Assembly: GCA_003566795.1 (NCBI GenBank)
Contig: PXBU01000059.1
Span: 1 to 7,381 of the forward strand
Length of the DNA: 7,381 nt
Source: Puniceicoccaceae bacterium
Lineage (GTDB): Bacteria > Verrucomicrobiota > Verrucomicrobiia > Opitutales > Coraliomargaritaceae
Reading direction: 5' to 3'
Position numbers and translations under genes: made by a program. Positions 1 to 7,381 of the stretch are shown here, piece after piece. Under the pieces are notes generated by a model. It searched no databases, was not told where the DNA came from, and saw only the letters and a list, made by a program, of their open reading frames with translations. Positions within the stretch are counted from its first letter, which is position 1, and the number at the start of each line of letters is the position of its first letter.

Positions 1-81
1 AGGTTCGCGGGTGCCGCCAGCGGGCACCCCTACGGAAGAGAGCCGCCCGCGTAGGGGCTTTCCTGTGGGAAGCCCGCGAAC
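1..81. repeat. REP-like palindromic repeat, copy 1
   Basis: Hairpin-rich intergenic element. It is bounded by the 9-bp inverted pair GTTCGCGGG (3-11) and CCCGCGAAC (73-81). Inside are three possible stems: GGGTGCC/GGCACCC (9-15 with 23-29), CCCCTACG/CGTAGGGG (27-34 with 50-57), and GGCTTTCC/GGGAAGCC (56-63 with 67-74, one G-T wobble). Positions 1-41 recur at 119-159 with one mismatch, and AGGGGCTTTCCT recurs at 53-64 and 172-183, so this is a real repeat family within the window. The structure resembles REP/BIME units; which transposase mobilises it cannot be told from here. Confidence 0.75.
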
Positions 82-118
82 GTCCGGGAGCGCCTTCGAA
101 CGTTCGGTGCGGTTCGCA

Positions 119-183
119 AGGTTCGCGGGTGCCGCAAGCGGGCACCCCTACGGAAGAGAACGCAGCTTTGCAGGGGCTTTCCT
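119..183. repeat. REP-like palindromic repeat, copy 2 (invades the 3' end of truC)
   Basis: Second copy of the repeat at 1-81. It matches copy 1 over 41 bases with one difference (GCCGCC versus GCCGCA) and again over the AGGGGCTTTCCT block. It keeps the GTTCGCGGG end (121-129) and the GGGTGCC/GGCACCC stem (127-133 with 141-147). The far end expected from copy 1 (CCCGCGAAC) is absent where the sequence becomes truC coding sequence. The left end at 121-129 also pairs with 73-81, so the two copies and their spacer could fold as one larger structure. Positions 148-183 are translated as the truC C-terminus. Confidence 0.75.
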
Positions 184-891
184 TCCACCTTCATACCTTC
201 CCTCCTCCAACCCGAGTTTTGCCAGGATTGCTTCAAATTCCTGGTCGGGGTTCGCCTGCAGGGTGATCCGCTCGCCGGTGGTGCCGTGGGTGAAGCTGAG
301 CGAATGGGCGTGCAACAGCAGGCGCTGGCAGCCGCAATGCTGTCGCAGAAAACGATTTTGGGCGCCATCGCCGTGCCGCGTGTCGCCGAGGATCGGGTGC
401 CGGAGGTGGGCCATGTGGCGGCGCAGCTGATGTGTGCGACCGGTTTTTGGGGATAATTCGACCAGTGCAAACCGGGCAGTGGCATAGCGGCCCACTGGTT
501 CCGACACCTCGCCGCGCTTCAGGGTGCGATAATGCGTCCGCGCTGCTTGGTGCTTGGCGGGAGCCTCTTCCTGCTTGAGCGCGTAGTCGATCTCACCTGC
601 GTCCTCGGTCCATCCGCGGACGGCGGCATGGTAAAGCTTTTCACAGCCCTGTTCGGCGAATTCTTTTTGAGAGAATTTGAGGCTCTGCGGGTCGAGTGCG
701 AAGAGCAGCACGCCGCTGGTTGGCCGGTCCAGCCGGTGGCAGGGATACACGGTCTGGCCGATTTGGTCGCGCAAAAGCTGCAGGGCGAAGACGGACTCCC
801 CGGCAGCCAGCGGACTGCGGTGCACCAGTAGGCCGGCTGGCTTCTCGATGGCAACGTAATGGGCGTCGTGGTAGAGTATTTGGAGTGTCAC
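148..891 (-). CDS. truC: tRNA pseudouridine(65) synthase TruC-like, RluA family
   Basis: A 247-residue pseudouridine synthase, expected to isomerise a uridine in tRNA (U65 in the acceptor/T-stem side for E. coli TruC) in the cytoplasm. The RluA-family catalytic motif HRLDRPTSG lies at residues 52-60, with Asp55 as the predicted nucleophile. Downstream are the family's YHA strand (87-89), the LVELSPKTGRTHQLRRH block (from 143) and HPILGDTRHGD (from 165). The HRLDRPTSGVLL form, the N-terminal QILYHD..VAIEKPAGLLVHRS pattern, the short length (E. coli TruC is about 260) and the absence of an S4 domain favour TruC over RluA/C/D. The start is GTG at 891: an in-frame TGA lies just upstream at 898-900, and the N-terminus aligns with TruC from there. 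No clear ribosome binding site is visible. The last 11 residues (RKAPAKLRSLP) and the TAG stop are read from a REP-like repeat, so the native C-terminus may have been replaced. The gene appears monocistronic, divergent from the toxin-antitoxin pair. Confidence 0.88.
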   Translation of the reverse strand: MTLQILYHDAHYVAIEKPAGLLVHRSPLAAGESVFALQLLRDQIGQTVYPCHRLDRPTSGVLLFALDPQSLKFSQKEFAEQGCEKLYHAAVRGWTEDAGEIDYALKQEEAPAKHQAARTHYRTLKRGEVSEPVGRYATARFALVELSPKTGRTHQLRRHMAHLRHPILGDTRHGDGAQNRFLRQHCGCQRLLLHAHSLSFTHGTTGERITLQANPDQEFEAILAKLGLEEGRYEGGRKAPAKLRSLP

Positions 892-993
892 AGACTTTCA
901 TGTGATGCGGCCAGTCGGGGGTTGATTCAAATACGTTTTTGATTTTGCGGTAGGAAAATCGTGGTGTGGGGCAAGTGTGGCGTGCTCGCTTGC

Positions 994-1045
994 GGTTCGA
1001 CTGAGCTCACCGCCCTGAGCCTGCCGAAGGGCCGAGCGCCCGAAC
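994..1045. repeat. REP-like palindromic sequence
   Basis: The stretch from GGTTCGACTGAGCTC to GCGCCCGAACG contains the hairpin GCCCT(1012-1016)/AGGGC(1028-1032) around the loop GAGCCTGCCGA, enclosed by an outer GTTCG/CGAAC pair. The CCCTGAGCCTGCCGAAGGG core resembles intergenic palindromes that are abundant in many bacterial genomes. Only one copy is present in this window, so repetition is inferred from the pattern and not shown here. Confidence 0.45.
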
Positions 1046-1118
1046 GACCAGCAGGCCACATCGACCAAAGGAGCGCTCCGATTTGAGAGCGCGTTTGAAA
1101 ATTGAACTCGCTCGCGGG

Positions 1119-1157
1119 GCCGTAGCCGCAACGGCGCCCGACAAGCGGGCACGCCAC
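1119..1157. repeat. Hairpin, possible diverged relative of the repeat at 1-183
   Basis: GCCCG (1136-1140) pairs with CGGGC (1146-1150) around ACAAG, and the stem can extend outward by GGC/GCC past a two-base bulge. The text CAAGCGGGCAC followed by GCCACGG resembles CAAGCGGGCAC followed by CCCTACGG in the repeat at 119-159. A related GTAGCCG...GGCGC...CCGACAAG pattern occurs inside the MITE-like element near 1235-1262. The link is weak and based on short matches only. Confidence 0.3.
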
Positions 1158-1184
1158 GGATCGACGACCGAAGCATCTCAGCCA

Positions 1185-1388
1185 GCTAGTGCTTCATCAA
1201 ATAAGTTTTTTCATGCCCTCGACTTTCGAAACTTGTAGCCGTTCCGAGGCGCAGCCGACAAGACCGGACCGGCCGCTGCCGGGACCGGACCACGCCTTCG
1301 CGTTTGGTGGTTGCGCACTTTCCGGGCGGTTCGACCAAAGCCGAAGGGCTTCGGCTACATGAAAAAACTTATTTGATCCTCCACTAGC
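1185..1388. mobile_element. MITE-like element with 31-bp inverted ends
   Basis: A non-coding element of 204 bp. The left end (1185-1215) and right end (1358-1388) are inverted copies: GCTAGTG, four variable bases, then a perfect 20-bp match (1196-1215 with 1358-1377) beginning ATCAAATAAG and ending TTTTTTCATG, so 27 of 31 positions pair. CTAG at both extremes is self-complementary and could be a 4-bp target duplication rather than part of the repeat. The interior carries a strong hairpin AGCCGAA/TTCGGCT (1339-1345 with 1350-1356) and a 9-bp direct repeat GACCGGACC (1262-1270 and 1283-1291). Size, inverted ends and lack of coding capacity fit a miniature inverted-repeat element moved in trans, but the parent transposase is unknown. 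Confidence 0.65.
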
Positions 1389-1479
1389 GCTGCTGCAATA
1401 CCCACGAGGCGTTTCCTGCATGCGATGAACGGGATTACGACAAAGGGTCTGCTCATTCCCTGAAAGTGTATTTGCAGTC

Positions 1480-1507
1480 TTGACAGCAATTAAGCTGCTG
1501 TTATGGT
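1480..1507 (+). promoter_or_regulatory. Predicted sigma70-type promoter of the first toxin-antitoxin operon
   Basis: A perfect -35 box TTGACA (1480-1485) is followed after 16 bases by TATGGT (1502-1507), which matches four of six bases of the -10 consensus. The expected transcription start falls at about 1514-1515, on the A of the antitoxin ATG at 1515, so the messenger may be leaderless. This explains why no Shine-Dalgarno sequence is visible. Confidence 0.5.
1483..1501. promoter_or_regulatory. Candidate autoregulatory operator (inverted repeat)
   Basis: ACAGCA (1483-1488), seven bases, then TGCTGT (1496-1501) form an inverted repeat that overlaps the -35 box and fills the spacer to the -10. 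Ribbon-helix-helix antitoxins commonly bind such sites in their own promoters. The binding itself is inferred. Confidence 0.4.
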
Positions 1508-1514
1508 TCGTCTT

Positions 1515-1766
1515 ATGCGCACCACAGTTACTATTGACCCGGATACGGAGCATTTGCTGCGTGAGGAAGCGGCTCGAACAGGTAGCTCTTTTAAGCACGT
1601 TTTGAACAGTGCGATCCGGCAGGCACTGGCCAAACCACCTACACAACAGATTCGGGTAGCGCCGGTCTTCCATGGGCCATTTCCCTCGGAGTTCGACGGC
1701 GTGAGCATGAATCGCCTCGCCGATCAATTGGACGATGAAGACAGTTTGCGGGAGTTGTCGCGATGA
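1515..1766 (+). CDS. Ribbon-helix-helix antitoxin (VapB-like)
   Basis: Predicted antitoxin of 83 residues. The N-terminal pattern MRTTVTIDPDTEHLLREEAARTG continuing to about residue 43 fits a ribbon-helix-helix DNA-binding fold: a short beta strand (TTVTID) followed by two helices. The C-terminal part, ending in an acidic helix (SMNRLADQLDDEDSLREL), is expected to wrap the toxin and block its active site. The stop overlaps the toxin start as ATGA (1763-1766), which implies translational coupling. An upstream in-frame ATG at 1503 would add MVRL, but it lies inside the predicted -10 box, so 1515 is preferred. The protein should repress its own promoter through the inverted repeat at 1483-1501. 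Codons are less G/C-ended than in dnaE, which may reflect horizontal acquisition. The antitoxin role rests on the fold plus the linked PIN toxin. Confidence 0.8.
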   Translation: MRTTVTIDPDTEHLLREEAARTGSSFKHVLNSAIRQALAKPPTQQIRVAPVFHGPFPSEFDGVSMNRLADQLDDEDSLRELSR

Positions 1767-2206
1767 TTCTACCCGACTTAAACCTTCTACTTTACGCCTA
1801 CAACCCCTTTGCGCCGCAGCACGATAGAGCACGCGCTTGGTGGGAGTCAGCACTCAACGGGCGTGAGTTGATCGGCTTGCCCCATGAGGTCACGCTCGGG
1901 TTTGTGCGTATCGCCACAAATCCCCGGCTGGGTGCAAGCGCGGTATCCCTGGCCGTTGCACGAGACGTCTTAAATACCTGGATGGAGGCTCCTCCTACCC
2001 GAGTTCTTTTGCCCAAAGAGACCCATGTGATGCAGGTATGTAAGCTAATGGAACAATGCAAATGCAGTGGCGCACTGACTTCGGATGCCTCTCTCGCAGT
2101 CTATGCCATCGAGAACCGTGCCCTACTTTGCTCCAACGACGCCGATTTCGCCCGATTTCCGGGGCTGGAATGGGCGAATCCATTGCTCGATTGCCAGTCT
2201 TTGTGA
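1763..2206 (+). CDS. vapC: PIN-domain ribonuclease toxin (VapC family)
   Basis: A 147-residue PIN-domain protein, predicted to be a Mg2+-dependent endoribonuclease that slows growth by cutting RNA when its antitoxin is lost. The four acidic positions expected of PIN nucleases are visible: Asp5 in ILPDLN, Glu42 in PHEVTLGF, Asp108 in TSDASLA, and Asp126/Asp128 in SNDADFARFPGLEW. The LLLYAYN, WWE, GFVRIATNPR and DADFARFPGLEWANPL segments resemble the VapC subgroup described from Mycobacterium tuberculosis (TIGR00028-type). The length is normal and no frame damage is seen, so it looks functional. The start codon overlaps the antitoxin stop (ATGA). The stop lies only 49 bases before the dnaE start, with no obvious terminator between. 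The RNA target cannot be predicted from sequence. Confidence 0.87.
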   Translation: MILPDLNLLLYAYNPFAPQHDRARAWWESALNGRELIGLPHEVTLGFVRIATNPRLGASAVSLAVARDVLNTWMEAPPTRVLLPKETHVMQVCKLMEQCKCSGALTSDASLAVYAIENRALLCSNDADFARFPGLEWANPLLDCQSL

Positions 2207-2255
2207 ATAGCTTGTCCTTGCGTCCCGGTCCAGCTGCCTCAATTTGAGTCGCCTG

Positions 2256-6041
<3,786 letters not shown>

Positions 6042-6061
6042 GGCGGTACGGTTACCTCCAC

Positions 6062-6089
6062 AGCTGGCACTTCAGCCGGAGCTTGTTTT
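6062..6089 (+). terminator. Candidate intrinsic terminator of dnaE
   Basis: Twenty bases after the dnaE stop, AGCTGGC (6062-6068) can pair with GCC..AGCT (6075-6083, two-base bulge) around a six-base loop. The stem runs into the T-rich stretch TTGTTTT (6083-6089). The stem is short and imperfect, so strength is uncertain. Its position between dnaE and the second toxin-antitoxin promoter is what one would expect. Confidence 0.4.
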
Positions 6090-6108
6090 AAATCTGCCCG
6101 CTGAATAA

Positions 6109-6137
6109 TTGACAAATCCCCAATTAAGTGGGAAATT
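6109..6137 (+). promoter_or_regulatory. Predicted promoter of the second toxin-antitoxin operon
   Basis: A perfect -35 box TTGACA (6109-6114) is followed after 17 bases by GAAATT (6132-6137), a weak -10 (three of six matches). The projected start of transcription is at about 6144, the A of the antitoxin ATG. This places TTGACA exactly 35 bases before the start codon, the same spacing as in the first operon (1480 to 1515). The poor -10 lowers confidence. Confidence 0.42.
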
Positions 6138-6142
6138 CCCAC
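6128..6142. promoter_or_regulatory. Perfect palindrome, candidate antitoxin operator
   Basis: GTGGGAA-A-TTCCCAC has two perfect 7-bp arms around one central base. It covers the predicted -10 region and ends one base before the antitoxin ATG at 6144. A dimeric AbrB-like antitoxin bound here would block RNA polymerase. As RNA it would be a poor hairpin with a one-base loop, which favours a DNA-binding site. Confidence 0.5.
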
Positions 6143-6143
6143 C

Positions 6144-6374
6144 ATGAAGATTCAAACTGTAGATTCCAAGCGACGCCTCATTCTGACGGGTGCCCATCCA
6201 GGTGACGCCTATGCCGTGCGCCAGACGGCAAGCGGACACTATGAGCTCGCCAAGGTGATTCCCGCCCAAAAACCCAAACCGACACCTGAGGAATTCGATG
6301 CCTTGCTCGAATCCGCCGCGCTCACTCCGAAGATGAGCTGGGAGGAACTCCGTTCCCTCACCCGAGAGCCATGA
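6144..6374 (+). CDS. AbrB-like (swapped-hairpin) antitoxin
   Basis: A 76-residue predicted antitoxin. The N-terminal half (MKIQTVDSKRRLILTGAHPG, then DAYAVRQTASGHYELAKV) has the alternating strand pattern and the central PGD turn of AbrB/SpoVT-type swapped-hairpin DNA-binding domains. The C-terminal half, after a KPKPTPEEF linker and ending MSWEELRSLTREP, should form the toxin-neutralising helices. This fold differs from the ribbon-helix-helix antitoxin at 1515-1766, so the two modules are not recent duplicates. The stop overlaps the PIN toxin start as ATGA (6371-6374). The likely operator is the perfect palindrome just upstream (6128-6142). No good Shine-Dalgarno is present; GTGGGA at 6128-6133 is a poor candidate. 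The function is inferred from the fold, size and partner. Confidence 0.75.
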   Translation: MKIQTVDSKRRLILTGAHPGDAYAVRQTASGHYELAKVIPAQKPKPTPEEFDALLESAALTPKMSWEELRSLTREP

Positions 6375-6793
6375 TCCTGCTCGACACCAACGTGCTCATC
6401 TACGCCTTCGACCCTGACTCCCCTATGCACCCTTGGGCGAGGGAGACCCTCCGACATGCCGTGCTCGGAGCAGGAGCCGCCATCAACCCGGTCATTCTCG
6501 CCGAGCTTTTGGCCGGAGACCAGTCGCCCGACACCTTGGTCAATCGTCTCGAAGCACTTGGGGTGAACTTGCTCGATCTGCCTGTTGCCGCCGCTCCGCG
6601 CTGTGCTCAGGCCTACACCGACTACCTCGACAACCGACGCAAGCAGCCCGACTTACCTCCAGCTCCTAAATCCCCTCTCCCTGATTTTTTTATTGGAGCC
6701 CATGCCTCGGTATTGGAACTCACGCTCGCCACCGCCGATAACGGACGCTACCAAAGCTATTTCCCCGAAGTGCAACTGCTCACCCCGACTTAA
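6371..6793 (+). CDS. vapC: PIN-domain ribonuclease toxin (VapC-like)
   Basis: A 140-residue PIN-domain protein, predicted RNA-cleaving toxin of the second module. Acidic active-site positions are all visible: Asp5 in MILLDTNVLIYAFD, Glu45 in ILAELLAG, Asp105 in LPDFFIGAHA and Asp123 in TADNGRYQSYFP. The DFFIGAHA and GRYQSYFPEVQLL blocks are typical of a VapC subgroup other than that of the toxin at 1763-2206, so target and partner are probably distinct. Translation is coupled to the antitoxin by the ATGA overlap. The frame is intact and of normal length. Downstream lies a decayed region with a Fic-like fragment and no clear terminator. Confidence 0.87.
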   Translation: MILLDTNVLIYAFDPDSPMHPWARETLRHAVLGAGAAINPVILAELLAGDQSPDTLVNRLEALGVNLLDLPVAAAPRCAQAYTDYLDNRRKQPDLPPAPKSPLPDFFIGAHASVLELTLATADNGRYQSYFPEVQLLTPT

Positions 6794-6870
6794 AATCACT
6801 ACAAAAACTTGCCTCATAGAATACCAGCCGACGACACCCCACTCCACCTCCAGGACCTCCTACCCGCGCT

Positions 6871-6969
6871 TCCTGGGAAGCCTATTTCTCAAACTACCTC
6901 GAAGGCACTCTATTTTCCGTTGAGGAGGCCCAAGCAATCCTCAACGGAACAGCCGCATGCCGCTTTACA
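6871..6969 (+). pseudogene. Fic-family remnant (inhibitory-helix fragment)
   Basis: In one frame the DNA reads SWEAYFSNYLEGT followed by LFSVEEAQAIL. This resembles the N-terminal part of Fic (AMP-transferase) proteins, where the self-inhibiting helix carries (S/T)xxxE(G/N); here Ser is at 6889-6891, Glu-Gly at 6901-6906. No start codon precedes the match in this frame after a TAG at 6817-6819, and the frame ends at TGA 7057-7059. No catalytic HPFxxGNGR motif follows in any frame I read. A neighbouring frame (6809 onward, IPADDTPLHLQDLLPAL) may be the shifted upstream part. I read this as a decayed Fic gene fragment next to the toxin-antitoxin module; chance similarity is possible because the match is short. 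Confidence 0.5.
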
Positions 6970-7189
6970 GCTTCGTCACTCCCACTCTTATCAGAAAGTG
7001 GCGGGATGGCTTGGCGAAGAGTTTCACTGCCTAAGCTGACGCACTCAAGAAATGAATGAAGAGGCCCCAGAAAAACGAACCCGCAGGCGAAAACCCGCAG
7101 GTAAGGAAATGTGCTATGAACTTATATCGCCCCCGAAAACCCTACTCGTAGTCACCGCGCTCCTTCCCCACTTCCTTTAAATTCCGGGA
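6970..7189. other. Non-coding stretch, apparently decayed
   Basis: No gene is supported here in either strand. It contains the tail of the Fic-like reading frame without recognisable protein similarity and the short direct repeat at 7078-7101. There is no evident terminator for the second toxin gene or for the convergent gene at the right edge. Confidence 0.45.
7078..7101. repeat. Short tandem direct repeat
   Basis: AACCCGCAGG occurs at 7078-7087 and again at 7092-7101, separated by CGAA. It is too small to assign a role, and no stem plus T-run is formed on either strand. Confidence 0.5.
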
Positions 7190-7381
7190 TCAGTTATTCC
7201 GCTTCGGCTGAAGCAACTGCCCGACATCAACCAGTAGCGGCTCGTCGGTGGGGTCGTCCACGGGTTGTCGCGGAATGCGCCTGGGCAGGATCAATGTGTC
7301 TCCGTCGAGGTAGGCTTCCCCGGTGAAACTTACATCCAACCCCATTCGACCGTAACAGACCAGCAGCAAACGCTTATCCGC
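7190..7381 (-). CDS. C-terminal end of an unrecognised protein (partial, runs off the right edge)
   Basis: Reading inward from the right edge on the minus strand gives 63 residues without a stop, ending in TGA at 7190-7192. The fragment begins ADKRLLLVCYGRMGLDV, continues SFTGEAYLDGDTLILPRR and ends VDVGQLLQPKRNN. Alternating hydrophobic strands, the G/C-ended codons and the absence of stops suggest a real gene. The start lies beyond the window. I do not recognise the family and assign no function. It converges on the second toxin-antitoxin operon. Confidence 0.55.
   Translation of the reverse strand, partial: ADKRLLLVCYGRMGLDVSFTGEAYLDGDTLILPRRIPRQPVDDPTDEPLLVDVGQLLQPKRNN

Larger units (their letters stand above)
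892..1479. other. Gene-free intergenic region with palindromic repeats
   Basis: I see no convincing gene in either strand here. Open frames exist, such as a 92-codon minus-strand frame at 898-1176, but their translations look like read-through of palindromic repeats and show no domain. The region holds a REP-like palindrome (994-1045), a smaller hairpin (1119-1157) and the MITE-like element (1185-1388). The 10-mer TCGACCAAAG occurs twice (1061-1070 and 1331-1340), and a perfect palindrome GGAGCGCTCC sits at 1070-1079. The truC promoter should lie at roughly 900-960 on the minus strand, but no strong -35/-10 pair is clear. Confidence 0.6.

Noticed and set aside
1..183. CRISPR array
   Set aside because: Only two repeat copies with internal hairpins and a single 77-bp gap; no regular spacer series and no cas genes.
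898..1176. A 92-codon minus-strand frame upstream of truC
   Set aside because: Its translation includes RSALRQAQGGE-type text that typically comes from reading through palindromic intergenic repeats; there is no ribosome binding site and no family.
1339..1370. Intrinsic terminator at the AGCCGAA/TTCGGCT hairpin
   Set aside because: On the plus strand the hairpin is followed by an A-run, not a T-run, and on the minus strand the T-run precedes the stem, so neither orientation gives stem-then-T.
900..1500. tRNA gene or riboswitch in the long intergenic region
   Set aside because: No cloverleaf with a proper T-arm and no known riboswitch core was found; the structure present is explained by palindromic repeats.
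1197..1853. A 218-codon minus-strand frame across the MITE-like element and the first antitoxin
   Set aside because: It runs through an inverted-repeat element and antisense to a convincing toxin-antitoxin pair; no domain is seen.
6809..7039. A 76-codon plus-strand frame after the second toxin as a real gene
   Set aside because: Composition is unconvincing, and the recognisable Fic-like similarity is in a different frame, which fits decay rather than an intact gene.

Overview
The window is a GC-rich bacterial chromosome segment. Its anchor is a complete replicative DNA polymerase III alpha-subunit gene (dnaE), about half of the sequence. Dense coding, strong G/C bias at third codon positions, ATGA-coupled toxin-antitoxin pairs and palindromic intergenic repeats suggest a free-living Gram-negative-type bacterium. 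I lean weakly towards Verrucomicrobiota, but nothing here proves a phylum.

Layout, left to right. (1) Positions 1-183 hold two copies of a hairpin-rich REP-like repeat; the second copy supplies the last codons and the stop of the next gene. (2) A truC-like tRNA pseudouridine synthase lies on the minus strand (148-891). (3) About 590 bases without a gene (892-1479) contain palindromic repeats and a 204-bp MITE-like element with 31-bp inverted ends. (4) A type II toxin-antitoxin pair (ribbon-helix-helix antitoxin plus PIN toxin, 1515-2206) sits directly upstream of dnaE. (5) dnaE (2256-6041) has an intact-looking PHP domain and a proline-rich, oddly coded insert. (6) A hairpin/T-run terminator candidate is followed by a second, unrelated toxin-antitoxin pair (AbrB-like antitoxin plus PIN toxin, 6144-6793). 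(7) A decayed region (6794-7189) carries a fragment resembling the inhibitory helix of Fic proteins. (8) The C-terminal end of an unrecognised minus-strand gene runs off the right edge.

How it fits together: dnaE is core replication machinery, and two independent VapBC-type modules bracket it. Both have a perfect TTGACA exactly 35 bp before the preferred antitoxin ATG, an inverted repeat in the promoter region, no clear Shine-Dalgarno for the antitoxin, and a four-base ATGA overlap into the toxin. This suggests leaderless, autoregulated antitoxin-first operons. With the Fic remnant and the MITE/REP elements, the flanks of dnaE look like sites of accessory-gene turnover. I found no wholly new system. 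The most unusual points are the matched promoter geometry, the repeat-supplied truC stop codon, the Fic remnant and the dnaE insert.
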